Shown here one piece after another: positions 39,279 through 47,757 of a DNA stretch of 54,434 nucleotides (its first letter is position 1; each line of letters opens with the position of its first letter). A program made the position numbers and the translations under genes. The stretch spans positions 1 to 54,434 of the forward strand of contig JAAYCZ010000214.1 in assembly GCA_012729495.1 (NCBI GenBank). The letters run 5' to 3'. Under the pieces are notes generated by a model. It saw nothing but the letters and a program-made list of their open reading frames with translations, did not search any database and had not been told where the DNA came from. Source of the stretch: Syntrophomonadaceae bacterium (GTDB lineage Bacteria; Bacillota; Syntrophomonadia; Syntrophomonadales; Syntrophomonadaceae).

Positions 39279-40315
39279 TGAAGTTCTATTTCCTCCTTTA
39301 AAACCTGCATCAGTACATCGGAAAATAATTGGGCCGCATAATTGGCTTCCTCCAGAGTATTATAATCGCTGCCGAATTCCAAAAGCAAGGCATGGGGATG
39401 AAATTCCTGATTGTAAGTACCTGCTTTGGTGGTAACCCCTTTGATCAATCCGGGATACATTTTTTCTCCTTGTTCATATATAGCCTGGGCAAAAGCAAGA
39501 TTCTTTTTCCATGCCGGATGGGGTTTGCGTTCATCGGTGCCCACAATGATAAGGATACGGGCACTCTTGCGTCCGGCGGCAGTAATGGTAGCGGCTTTGG
39601 TCGTACCGGGCAGACTGTCCCGATGTACATCAAACAAAGCCAAAACATTATCATTTTCTTGCAACAGCTGTTTTACAGTGCTGCGCGAATTAGTATAACT
39701 CTGATCATAATCAGGATAATCATGGATCTTGTCAATAAATTCGGCCGCTAAACCCTGAGCAGAGATATTTTTTTGCAAATTTTGCGCCACTTTGTTAACC
39801 AGACCCCGTTTTCCGTCCAAACGTGCCTTGCCACTGGTGGGTATATAACTTTCTGCACTGTGGGTGCAATAGATAAAAACCTTTTTGCCTCCAAACAGAC
39901 TGGCATCAAATGATTGCTTCCGTATGTCTTCCTGAACTTCTTCTGTGACCGCAGCAGCCTTCGGCGCAACGGTTTCAGTTGCCGGTGTTTCAGGCCCGGC
40001 ATAGGCCAGTACCTGAATGTGCGAATCGATCATATTTTCAGCAATACTGGCGGCCTGTATTTTATTTAAGCCAAGATTTAGCAGACTTTCATTGTCCAGA
40101 ATCGGCAAATAGGTTTCCATAAACATCAAATCCGCCTGACGCTGGCTGATCTTGACCTCAGAAAAAGGCATACCCAAATTTATCGCTTGCAGCTTGTACA
40201 GAACTCCAGGAAAACCGGTGCTGAAATCCACCGTAAGTCCCGCCGCCACAGATAATAAAAAGAGCTGTATCAAAAGCAACCCTTTCAGAAAAGACTTAAA
40301 ATTTTTTCTTCTCAT
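39275..40315 (-). CDS. spoIIP: Stage II sporulation protein P (SpoIIP)
   Basis: 346 residues from ATG 40313-40315. N-terminal transmembrane anchor (about 12-30) and a C-terminal amidase/endopeptidase domain of the SpoIIP type. Motifs: VFIYCTHSAESYIPTS, ALFDVHRDSLPG, and HPHALLLEFGSDYNTLEEA, giving the zinc-binding His/Glu set. With SpoIID and SpoIIM it removes septal peptidoglycan for engulfment. It is the strongest evidence that the organism forms endospores. The usual upstream neighbour gpr is absent here. Confidence 0.95.
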   Translation of the reverse strand: MRRKNFKSFLKGLLLIQLFLLSVAAGLTVDFSTGFPGVLYKLQAINLGMPFSEVKISQRQADLMFMETYLPILDNESLLNLGLNKIQAASIAENMIDSHIQVLAYAGPETPATETVAPKAAAVTEEVQEDIRKQSFDASLFGGKKVFIYCTHSAESYIPTSGKARLDGKRGLVNKVAQNLQKNISAQGLAAEFIDKIHDYPDYDQSYTNSRSTVKQLLQENDNVLALFDVHRDSLPGTTKAATITAAGRKSARILIIVGTDERKPHPAWKKNLAFAQAIYEQGEKMYPGLIKGVTTKAGTYNQEFHPHALLLEFGSDYNTLEEANYAAQLFSDVLMQVLKEEIELQ

Positions 40316-40445
40316 TCCTGTCCACCCCGCCAAGCTTTTCCTGCTTTATTTTATGGCATTCAGACAGGGCTTAGAACCAGTTGAAACTTTAAAGTCTTTG
40401 GGTTCAGGGCTGCAAGTGTACCGCTGCCCTTAGTTTTCCCCTACA

Positions 40446-40468
40446 TAAAAAAGCTATCCATATTAGCT
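40446..40468 (-). terminator. Weak hairpin after the IS30 remnant
   Basis: agcta and tagct arms on the minus strand (40452-40456 and 40464-40468) with a 7-nt loop followed by TTTTTT. The stem is short; possible leftover of the insertion sequence. Confidence 0.3.
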
Positions 40469-40504
40469 CCAGTTCTTGACTGGACCAGCGTTTTGCGGTA
40501 CGCT

Positions 40505-40620
40505 TTATGCGCCTGATGTGCTTTTACCAAGCTTTGCAGCAATTTGCTTGATAGAAACCCGTTCTTTAAGTAAACGTTCAATATGTAGGCGTTCCTCATC
40601 TGTTATTTATTCTTAGGCAT
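40505..40620 (-). pseudogene. Remnant of an IS30-family transposase
   Basis: An ATG at 40618-40620 with AGGAG upstream begins MPKNK and then stops; in a second frame the sequence TDEERLHIERLLKERVSIKQ, then IAAKLGKSTSGA, runs to a stop at 40505. This is the N-terminal HTH of IS30 transposases, where KST is followed by ISREI in intact copies. So the remnant has a frameshift at its start and is cut after about 35 residues. Nothing of the DDE core is visible in this window. Confidence 0.75.
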
Positions 40621-40690
40621 TATACACACTCCTGATCGTCCCGCAAGGCATTAAAATAATATCTCACGCAGGGCAACCAGGAGAAGTTTT

Positions 40691-40769
40691 TTTGTAAGAT
40701 TAAATGCAACCTTTACTTTGTAAGATTAAACGCAACCCTTTTCACTTGGCAGGGTCGCATTTACTTTGT
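40691..40769. repeat. Repeated IS30-like termini
   Basis: tttgtaagattaaatgcaacc (40691-40711) recurs as tttgtaagattaaacgcaacc (40717-40737) with one difference, period 26. A degenerate copy in the opposite orientation is at about 40752-40769. Position and sequence fit the left inverted repeat of the IS30 remnant, suggesting more than one insertion at this site. Confidence 0.6.
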
Positions 40770-40814
40770 CTATTGAGGCTATACGTTTACACAATTTTTT
40801 TACCCAGTCTTTTA

Positions 40815-40843
40815 TTGCAATTTGAAAAACATAGTGATATAGT
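40815..40843 (+). promoter_or_regulatory. Sigma-A promoter of rpsT
   Basis: TTGCAA (40815-40820), 17-bp spacer, TATAGT (40838-40843), about 38 bp before the rpsT start. Confidence 0.8.
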
Positions 40844-40880
40844 AGTTCTGTTAGCTTTACATATCCAAGGAGGTGAAAAG

Positions 40881-41150
40881 GTGGCCATAAGTAAAACACC
40901 TGCTAAAAGAGCTCGTATAGCAGAAGATAACCGGCTCAGAAATAAAGCCCAGAAAAGTAGGCTGAAAACCAGTATTAAAAACTATGAGGCTTCATTATCT
41001 GGGGATAATGTTGACGCAGCCAGAGAAAACTTAATCCAAGTAACCTCTCTGATAGATAAAAGCGTTACCAAAGGTGTTCTCCATAAAAACACCGCTGCCC
41101 GCAAGAAATCAGCTTTAGCCAAAAAATTAAACAGCATGGCGAATCAATAA
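40881..41150 (+). CDS. rpsT: 30S ribosomal protein S20
   Basis: 89 residues beginning at the GTG at 40881, with AAGGAGGT directly upstream (an earlier in-frame ATG at 40704 lacks a ribosome site and has the promoter inside it). Sequence start AISKTPAKRARIAEDNRLRN and the basic middle are typical of S20, which binds 16S rRNA early in assembly. It is read opposite to most of the cluster, as in Bacillus, next to holA. Confidence 0.97.
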   Translation: MAISKTPAKRARIAEDNRLRNKAQKSRLKTSIKNYEASLSGDNVDAARENLIQVTSLIDKSVTKGVLHKNTAARKKSALAKKLNSMANQ

Positions 41151-41154
41151 AAAT

Positions 41155-41178
41155 AAAACCTGTCAGCCGACAGGTTTT
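41155..41178 (+). terminator. Terminator of rpsT
   Basis: aaaacctgtc (41155-41164), agcc loop, gacaggtttt (41169-41178): a 10-bp stem followed by TATTTTTAT, five bases after the stop. Confidence 0.9.
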
Positions 41179-41274
41179 TATTTTTATATAGCCATTAATT
41201 GAAAATACGGCTGTCTTCGGCTGTACATGCCTGACATTATTTTCGGGCCAAGGCTTTTATATGGTTCGGGCGGA

Positions 41275-42255
41275 TTATTTATTGCAGAATTCTGCGATCA
41301 GAGTCTCCATTAGTATACGCTGATCCTTGCTCTGACTTTTAATGCTGACATCCAGCTCAAGCAGTTTCTGGAACAACACCTGAATATCCTGCGTGGAAAA
41401 CCGACTGCTTTTTTCCAGCATCTTGCGAATCACAAAATCTTTCTGTTTGCTCATCTCTGCGATCTGGTTGAATGAAAAACCGGCTTCCTGCCAAAATTTA
41501 ATTTTTGCAAACGTCACCATTTGTCCGGTGATCATATGCAGCATCAGCAAATAGGGATGACCTTGCTCCTGCAGCTGCTGAAAAGCTTCCAGCGAAGCAG
41601 CAGTATTACGGTTCAAAAGTGCATCGGTAAGCTTAAAAATACTTGTTTCCTGACGGCTGTCCAGTTCATCGATCAGATCCCCGGCCTTAAGGCTGTCATT
41701 TTGAACTGTCAGTGCTGCCTTCTCGATCAGATTCTCCAGGTAATACATGTCCTGGCCGCTGGCAACCAGCATATTGATTGCCGCCGGATCTATGGCAATC
41801 CCTCTCTGATGGCATTTGTCCCTGACCCAATCACCCAAAGCCTTGGGACTGAGCGCCTTGACGTTTTCCGTATAGGCACGCTTGTTCAGTACTTTGGCAA
41901 CCGGATTGGAGGCAACATGTTCCGGGCAGCAGATTACAAGTGTCTGGCCGGCCGGAATGGAAGCCATGTAATCATCCAATATATGAGCCACTTCTTCTGC
42001 TTTTTTGAGCTTGCGGCTGCTTTTACTAAGCCAGGCAGGATTTTTTATAACCACCACCCGCTGCAGAGAAAACAGGCTGCTGGAATGCAGCGTTTCCCCC
42101 AATTCAAGCGAACTCATTTCATCACTGTCCAGTAGCAGCACTTCCGGTTCTTCCCCGTCCTCCGCCTGAATCCTGGCAACGATCTTACTAATCCTCTGAT
42201 CAATCAGATAGGGTTCATTACCCCAGAAGTAATAGATTTTCTGTACTTGTTCCAT
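41275..42255 (-). CDS. holA: DNA polymerase III, delta subunit
   Basis: 326 residues, the normal length. The N-terminal part has YYFWGNEPYLIDQRISKI, with an ATP-like fold lacking a true Walker A; the C-terminal helical domain includes TSIFKLTDALLNRN and LLMLHMITGQM. It opens the sliding clamp in the clamp loader. Convergent with rpsT, the usual arrangement of this pair. Confidence 0.95.
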   Translation of the reverse strand: MEQVQKIYYFWGNEPYLIDQRISKIVARIQAEDGEEPEVLLLDSDEMSSLELGETLHSSSLFSLQRVVVIKNPAWLSKSSRKLKKAEEVAHILDDYMASIPAGQTLVICCPEHVASNPVAKVLNKRAYTENVKALSPKALGDWVRDKCHQRGIAIDPAAINMLVASGQDMYYLENLIEKAALTVQNDSLKAGDLIDELDSRQETSIFKLTDALLNRNTAASLEAFQQLQEQGHPYLLMLHMITGQMVTFAKIKFWQEAGFSFNQIAEMSKQKDFVIRKMLEKSSRFSTQDIQVLFQKLLELDVSIKSQSKDQRILMETLIAEFCNK

Positions 42256-42378
42256 ACGGCGCTGCTCCCTGCATATTTTGTATCCTGTTATGGATATTAT
42301 AACCTATGCCCGTGTCCATCTGCAGCTAAGGTCAGATAAATTTATTAATTATGGTATAATCTAGGCGGATACTTATTT

Positions 42379-42530
42379 GAGAGTTTTGCATAATTCAAAA
42401 AATCATGTAATATGTCATTCTGAGCGCTAGCGAAGAATCTCGCAAATGCCGTAGATCCTTCGCTAACGCTCAGGATGACATTCTAAAAGCGACATTGCAA
42501 TATAAAAATAATCAATTATGCAAAATCCTC
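42379..42530. mobile_element. MITE-like 152-bp element
   Basis: Outer ends gagagttttgcataatt (42379-42395) and aattatgcaaaatcctc (42514-42530) are inverted copies matching at 15 of 17 positions. Inside, tgtcattctgagcgc... at 42413-42439 and its inverted partner at 42454-42480 (gatccttcgctaacgctc...) form a hairpin of 27 bp with few mismatches. The tgtcattctgagcg family of intergenic repeats is widespread in bacteria. No coding capacity, so it would need a transposase in trans. It lies between holA and the FAD gene and has a relative at 38882-38923. Confidence 0.75.
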
Positions 42531-42597
42531 ATTTATAAATATAAACAGGCAACCGTATGCCGGTTCAGGAATTGTATTTAATCGAGGAGGAACTTTT

Positions 42598-43974
42598 ATG
42601 GCTGAGCGTTATGATGTGATTATTATTGGGGCCGGCCCCGCCGGAATTTTTGCCGCCCGGGAAATATGCCGCAACAGTTCCGCCCAGGTTCTGCTGCTGG
42701 AAAAGGGACGCCTGGTAGATAAACGCAACTGCCCGGTCAGTGAGGGTGCAACCTCATGTATTCATTGCCAGCCCTGCTCGATTATGAGCGGCTGGGGCGG
42801 CGCCGGCGCTTTTTCTGATGGCAAGCTTACCCTGACGACAGAATTTGGTGGCTGGCTGAGCGATTATATCGGCAAAGAACAGCTGGCTGATTTAATTGAT
42901 TATGTTGACAAAGTATATCTTCAACACGGCGCTCCTGAAACCGTCTATGGACAAAATGAGGAAGAGTTTGAATCGATGCGTCTGCATATGGCACGCGCCA
43001 ACTTAAAGCTTCTGCCGGCCCGAATCAGACATATGGGTACCGACAACACTCTGAAAGTACTGCAGAATTTAAAAAATGAACTGGATCCCCATATCACTAT
43101 AAAAACCGGGGAAACAGTAGAAGATATTCTGGTGGAAAAACGCCGGGTAAAAGGAGTTAAGACCAAAAAAGGTTCCTATTATGCCCCCCGGGTAATATGT
43201 GCTCCTGGTCGTGACGGGGCGCAATGGTTTTCCGAGCAGCTGCTGAAATTAAAAATTCCGCTCAGCAACAACCAGGTGGATATCGGGGTTAGAGTTGAAC
43301 TGCCGGCGGTAACGATGCAGGACTTTACCGACAAAGTCTATGAACCGAAAATCGTCTACAACACCAAAGAATTTGATGATCTGGTGCGAACCTTCTGCGT
43401 GAATCCCAACGGTCACGTAGTCATGGAAAACACTAACGGCATCATTACCGTCAATGGCCATTCTTACGCGGAAAGCAAGAGTAACAACAGCAATTTCGCC
43501 CTGCTTTTAAGCCAGGAATTTACCGAACCCTTTAACCAGCCTATTATATATGGACGCTGTATTGCCAGTCTGGCCAACATGCTCAGCGGCGGGATTATTG
43601 TGCAGCGCTTCGGGGATTTAAAACGGGGTCGCCGTTCTACCAAAGCCCGGATCGCCAAAGGCCTGGTGGAACCTACCCTGAAGGCAGCGGTGCCGGGAGA
43701 TTTGTCGCTGGTATTGCCCCATCGCTATATGGTGGGCATTAAGGAATGTCTGGAAGCTCTGGATAAAGCCATCCCCGGTCTGGGCGCAGACCATACCCTG
43801 CTTTACGGCATTGAGACCAAGTTTTACTCCGCCCGTCCGCAATTGAGCAACAACCTAAAAACCTGCATCGAAGGATTGTGGGCCAGCGGCGACGGTGCGG
43901 GCGTAACCCGCGGCCTTATCCAGGCCAGTGTTTCAGGAGTAGTGGCCGCACGTGAAATTCTTGCAGAAATTTAA
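42598..43974 (+). CDS. FAD-dependent oxidoreductase (COG2509-type)
   Basis: 458 residues, ATG with GAGGAGG upstream. FAD-binding Rossmann motif GAGPAGIFAA at 11-20. A cysteine set CPVS, CIHC, QPC (Cys45, 54, 57, 60) precedes the conserved SGWGGAGAFSDGKL. The second FAD motif is near the C-terminus (GLWASGDGAGVTRGL). Such proteins are annotated as uncharacterised FAD-dependent dehydrogenases. The four cysteines resemble an iron-sulfur or zinc site, but this is inference. It stands alone with its own terminator; substrate unknown. Confidence 0.88.
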   Translation: MAERYDVIIIGAGPAGIFAAREICRNSSAQVLLLEKGRLVDKRNCPVSEGATSCIHCQPCSIMSGWGGAGAFSDGKLTLTTEFGGWLSDYIGKEQLADLIDYVDKVYLQHGAPETVYGQNEEEFESMRLHMARANLKLLPARIRHMGTDNTLKVLQNLKNELDPHITIKTGETVEDILVEKRRVKGVKTKKGSYYAPRVICAPGRDGAQWFSEQLLKLKIPLSNNQVDIGVRVELPAVTMQDFTDKVYEPKIVYNTKEFDDLVRTFCVNPNGHVVMENTNGIITVNGHSYAESKSNNSNFALLLSQEFTEPFNQPIIYGRCIASLANMLSGGIIVQRFGDLKRGRRSTKARIAKGLVEPTLKAAVPGDLSLVLPHRYMVGIKECLEALDKAIPGLGADHTLLYGIETKFYSARPQLSNNLKTCIEGLWASGDGAGVTRGLIQASVSGVVAAREILAEI

Positions 43975-43977
43975 AAA

Positions 43978-44019
43978 CAGCCCCTGCCGATATTTTAGAG
44001 CGTCAGGGGCTGCCTTTTT
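43978..44019 (+). terminator. Terminator of the FAD oxidoreductase gene
   Basis: cagcccctg (43978-43986) and caggggctg (44004-44012) form a 9-bp stem, followed by CCTTTTTG. It begins three bases after the stop codon. Confidence 0.9.
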
Positions 44020-44038
44020 GTCGGGCGACCTGAATACA

Positions 44039-44368
44039 TTATCTGAGCTCAGTTGGGATAAAGGCATCCACCAAACCGATAACAAATGCTGCCAGTAAAC
44101 TGCCCAAGAGCGATACACTAAGATAGCTGGGAATGATATACTGGGCCAGATATATGACCACAGCCGCTACCACAAATCCAACAATCCCACGACTGCGCGG
44201 GGATACGTTCTCTCCCAGCACCAATTCCACCAGATAGCCTAAAATGGCAATCACGACGGCGGCAAGCAATGCCCCCAAAAAGCCTGATACCTTGATTCCG
44301 GGAAGAAGATAACTGATTAGAAGCAAGACGATTGCTGATACAACAAAACGAACGATGGTGCGAACCAT
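44039..44368 (-). CDS. Phage-holin-superfamily 4-TM membrane protein (YvlD-like)
   Basis: 109 residues with four hydrophobic segments and very little else, matching the 4-TMS holin-like family (PF04020) typified by YvlD. Members are chromosomal and not phage parts; function unknown, sometimes linked to envelope stress. ATG with AAGGAGG. It is convergent with the FAD gene and divergent from the MBL gene. Confidence 0.88.
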   Translation of the reverse strand: MVRTIVRFVVSAIVLLLISYLLPGIKVSGFLGALLAAVVIAILGYLVELVLGENVSPRSRGIVGFVVAAVVIYLAQYIIPSYLSVSLLGSLLAAFVIGLVDAFIPTELR

Positions 44369-44469
44369 TTTGAAACCTCCTTTTATTGATCATATAATTT
44401 ACTATAGAATAGTTTTACCCAAGTATTTACCGAAACATACATTCATTTAAACTGTTGAGGAGGCAAATT

Positions 44470-45369
44470 ATGCATCTGAAAAAAATCAACGGTCACAGTT
44501 ACTATATTCCTGCCCCTGCCAACATCGGCGTTTTTCATTTTAAAGACAAATACGCATTGCTAATCGACAGCGGTGACAACAAACAGCAGGCCCGCAAGAT
44601 CGATGAAATATTAAAGGAGCAAAAACTATCCGTAAAATACATCATAAATACCCACAACCATATCGATCACTGTGGCGGAAACGGATTTTTCCAGGAACGT
44701 TCCCCAGGAATTGAGATATTAGCCTCAGTGCCCGAAAAACAACTGATTGAAGAAAACCGACTTTTTCCGGACCATTTGTATGGTGGCAAGGCACCGCATG
44801 AATTGGCCCGTCATTTTACAAAAAGCCCTGCCATCCATATAACCGATACTATTTTCCCTGGAACCTGCAAAATCAATGAAGAAAAATTTGAGATTATATC
44901 CTTACCGGGACACAGTCCCGGGCAGATAGGCATCGCCACTTGTGAACGCGTTTGTTATCTGGGGGATGCTCTCTTCAGCGAAGAAAAAATTGCCAAATAT
45001 GATTTGCCATTTTTATTTGATATAGCCGCCCAGTTGGAGACTTACCAGACTTTGTCCCATTTGGATTATGACTATTTCGTACTGGGACATGCCGACCAGG
45101 TTTATGACCGGGAGCAATTACAACATCTTATCAACGTTAATCGTTCTCATCTGCAGGAGTATATCGACCTGGCCGGAGAAATTTTAAATCAGCCCAAAAC
45201 CCGGGAAGAATTGCTGGAAGAGATCAGTATACTAAAAGATCTGCAGCTTGATTACAAAGAATATTACTTTTCACTTTCCACCGTCGGCGCAATCATCACT
45301 TATCTGTATGATAAAAAACTGCTGGTTTATCAGGTGGAAAACGGTAAACTTTATTATTATATAAAATGA
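44470..45369 (+). CDS. MBL-fold metallohydrolase
   Basis: 299 residues from ATG 44470-44472, with GAGGAGG upstream. Zinc motif HNHIDH with His62, His64, Asp66, His67; then GHSPGQIGI (third His) and GDALFSEEKI (bridging Asp), and GHAD near residue 210. A C-terminal winged-helix-like tail (NQPKTREELLEEISI) is found in several hydrolases of this group. The substrate is not predictable. The gene converges on the MATE gene. Confidence 0.93.
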   Translation: MHLKKINGHSYYIPAPANIGVFHFKDKYALLIDSGDNKQQARKIDEILKEQKLSVKYIINTHNHIDHCGGNGFFQERSPGIEILASVPEKQLIEENRLFPDHLYGGKAPHELARHFTKSPAIHITDTIFPGTCKINEEKFEIISLPGHSPGQIGIATCERVCYLGDALFSEEKIAKYDLPFLFDIAAQLETYQTLSHLDYDYFVLGHADQVYDREQLQHLINVNRSHLQEYIDLAGEILNQPKTREELLEEISILKDLQLDYKEYYFSLSTVGAIITYLYDKKLLVYQVENGKLYYYIK

Positions 45370-45377
45370 CCTGCATA

Positions 45378-46790
45378 CTACCATTTCAGCCAGGCTAAAA
45401 AGCGGTTTTTAAAATATCCCCGGCGCCGCAGCATAACCAGGGTATAGCGCTTACGCTCCTGCAACTGTTTCCATAGGTTTATAAAAAAGATACCCGCCAC
45501 AAAGGTCGACAGCAATTCGGTAAGCGAGAATGCCAACCACACCCCTTTTACCCCAAAATAATGCGGCAGCAGGATCAGCGAGGGCAGAAATATACCCAGC
45601 TGCCGCAAAAGCGAAAGATACATGGCCGCCGTTCCCTTGCCCAAAGCCTGCAATACGTTGTTCAGAATTATGATCGGGCCCATGATCGGCAAAAATAAAG
45701 TTGCCAAATGCAGGCAATCTATACCCATACTGATCAAAACCGGATCTTTTGAAAATATCTCTATCATTTCCCGGGCATAATTATGCATGATAAACCAGGC
45801 GATAATCAGAATGATAAAAGACAGAAATGAAGTCTTGAAAATCGTTTCCTTGACTCGATCCGGCTGGCGGGCCCCGTAAGCAAACCCGGCGATTGGCATG
45901 GCTGCCTGCGCCAGACCATAAACGGGCATATAAAAGATGGAGCGGATGCGGAAGAATACTCCCAGTGCGGCCACTGCGGTATGATCGTAGCCAACCAGTA
46001 CTTTATTTAAATAACTCATAATAAAAACTGCCGACAGCTCCATTATAAGACTGGGCATACCTACCCGGTAAATTCCCGCCACAACACTTACCCGGGGACG
46101 AAAGTGAGACAGTTTCCAGGATAACAGGATTTTATCTTTAAACATCAGATAAATTAACACCACTGTACTTATCATTTGCGACAAAACTGTGGCTAGTGCT
46201 GCGCCTCGCATACCCAGAGCCGGAAAAGCTCCCGGCCCGAAGATCAGCAGCGGATCTAAAAGTACATTAAGAGAGACGGCAACAACGTTACACAGCATGG
46301 GTAAACGGGTATTTCCTTCTCCCTGTACAATATGGGAGGCGATCATGGGAATAAAGCTAAAAATACTACCGAGGAGGATAATAAAAAGATAATCACGGCA
46401 AAGCGTAAATATTGCCGGACTGCATCCAAAAATGAGCAAAAGCTGCTCCAGACTGACCAGTCCCAGCCAGGTAAAAAAAGCGCCATAAATTACAGCTATC
46501 ATCAAACCGTGCCAGGCAATATTATCAGCTTCGGCATAATTCTTTTTTCCCAGGGTACGTGACAGCAAAGAAGTGATTCCCATCCCGGCAGCTGCCCCAG
46601 TCGAAGTCAGCAATACTTCAATGGGGATGCAGAAGGTCAGTGCAGCCAGGGCCGAGGAGCCTAGAAGCGAAACAAAGAAAGTATCAATTAAAGCAAAAAG
46701 AGCTGTAATCATCATCCCGGTCATGGCCGGAAAGGAGAGGCTGGCAATGAGTCTGCCCACTCTATCCTCACCCAGCGCTTGCTTCTTCAT
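45378..46790 (-). CDS. MATE-family multidrug exporter
   Basis: 470 residues from ATG 46788-46790; a TTG farther upstream at 46811 is possible. Twelve membrane helices in two repeats; landmarks SLSFPAMTGMMITALFALID, LSRTLGKKNY and the symmetric VAALGVFFRIRSIFYMP. Na+ or H+ antiport of organic cations is the family role; the closest subfamily is the NorM/DinF-type of Clostridia. It ends nine bases from the MBL gene. Confidence 0.94.
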   Translation of the reverse strand: MKKQALGEDRVGRLIASLSFPAMTGMMITALFALIDTFFVSLLGSSALAALTFCIPIEVLLTSTGAAAGMGITSLLSRTLGKKNYAEADNIAWHGLMIAVIYGAFFTWLGLVSLEQLLLIFGCSPAIFTLCRDYLFIILLGSIFSFIPMIASHIVQGEGNTRLPMLCNVVAVSLNVLLDPLLIFGPGAFPALGMRGAALATVLSQMISTVVLIYLMFKDKILLSWKLSHFRPRVSVVAGIYRVGMPSLIMELSAVFIMSYLNKVLVGYDHTAVAALGVFFRIRSIFYMPVYGLAQAAMPIAGFAYGARQPDRVKETIFKTSFLSFIILIIAWFIMHNYAREMIEIFSKDPVLISMGIDCLHLATLFLPIMGPIIILNNVLQALGKGTAAMYLSLLRQLGIFLPSLILLPHYFGVKGVWLAFSLTELLSTFVAGIFFINLWKQLQERKRYTLVMLRRRGYFKNRFLAWLKW

Positions 46791-46968
46791 CACCCTCCCC
46801 CTTTCTTCCAAAACCTATGAAAGAAATGAGGGGATTAGTATTTAATTTAATTGCAGGTACATCGCTGGAAAGCCTTGGCAAGATTTTAGTTGATTTTTAG
46901 GATTAATATTTAATTTAAACGCAGGCGATTTTCGGATGCAGATTAAAGTTCCGACAAGACAAGCAAGG

Positions 46969-47568
46969 CTATTTGGAAACGGCCCACAGATAAAGCGAGG
47001 CAACCGAACCGAAAGGCGAATAGCAGGAACGATATTGTTGAAATGTATCTCGGGATAGATCAGGGAGTCCGTATAATTTCATCATTCCCCGGCGGATGCC
47101 GAGGTCGCCAAAGCTTACAACATCGGGCCTCTGAAGTGAAAAAATCAGCAGCATTTCAACGGTCCAAACCCCTACCCCCTTGAGCCGGGTCAGTTGTCGG
47201 ATAATTTCTTCGTCGGACAAAGCAGCAAGCTTCGCGAAATCAACCTCGCCTGCCAGCGCTGCATCAGCAATTCCTTTTATATACCCGGCCTTGCGCAATG
47301 ATATGCCGCACTGTTTTATATCATCAATGCCCAGCGCGGCAATAGTTTCCGCAGACAGGCTGCCGGTCAGATGAACCAGGCGATTATAGACGGTTTGCGC
47401 CGCCTGCTTCGAAACCTGCTGACTAATAATACTCTCAATCAAAGCCGCAAAGATATCCGGATTGGTTGCCCGTTGGATGAATCCGATCTCATCAATAATT
47501 TTCCCGAGCTTTTTATCCCGTTTTTTCAGGTAGTTTATTTCCTTCTCACCATACTGAAAATAAGCCAC
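46969..47568 (-). CDS. DNA-3-methyladenine glycosylase family (HhH-GPD)
   Basis: 199 residues from the GTG at 47566-47568 (AAGG seven bases upstream). A longer frame to 47673 would take in the 177-bp repeat as coding sequence, which is not credible. Helix-hairpin-helix RLKGVGVWTVEML is followed by VSFGDLGIRRGMMKLYG, which holds the catalytic Asp. These enzymes remove alkylated adenines from DNA. It is the last gene of the surface-protein cluster but a DNA repair enzyme; probable read-through from upstream or its own promoter inside the repeat. Confidence 0.88.
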   Translation of the reverse strand: MAYFQYGEKEINYLKKRDKKLGKIIDEIGFIQRATNPDIFAALIESIISQQVSKQAAQTVYNRLVHLTGSLSAETIAALGIDDIKQCGISLRKAGYIKGIADAALAGEVDFAKLAALSDEEIIRQLTRLKGVGVWTVEMLLIFSLQRPDVVSFGDLGIRRGMMKLYGLPDLSRDTFQQYRSCYSPFGSVASLYLWAVSK

Positions 47569-47580
47569 AAATTTCCCTTC

Positions 47581-47757
47581 CGGAAGCACGGGGACGGTTC
47601 TTTTGCTTCCTTGATGCTTCCTATGATTTAAAAATAAAGTTGAGAGGTATGCCGAGAATCCCAATAGTTTCACTTTTTTCTCTTTCTTTTCTTGGCATAC
47701 TATTCATTCACATATTTATTAATTAATTGGAAGCAAAAAGAACGTCCCCATGCTTCC
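47581..47757. repeat. Direct repeat copy A (177 bp)
   Basis: Identical to copy B at 51013-51189 except one base. Ends are inverted to each other: ggggacggttcttttgcttcc at the left and ggaagcaaaaagaacgtcccc at the right. It directly abuts the TAG of the SLH/S9 gene and reaches the ribosome site of the glycosylase gene. Near the middle a possible start, ATGCCGAGAATCCC with GAGAGG upstream, resembles the 5' end of REP-associated transposases, so it is probably an internally deleted transposon end-derived element. Confidence 0.9.

Noticed and set aside
40704-40880. In-frame extension of rpsT to 40704
   Set aside because: It contains IS30-like repeats and the rpsT promoter; the GTG at 40881 has an ideal ribosome site.
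47569-47673. 35-residue N-terminal extension of the HhH-GPD glycosylase
   Set aside because: These codons fall inside the 177-bp repeat, which is also found elsewhere in untranslated sequence.
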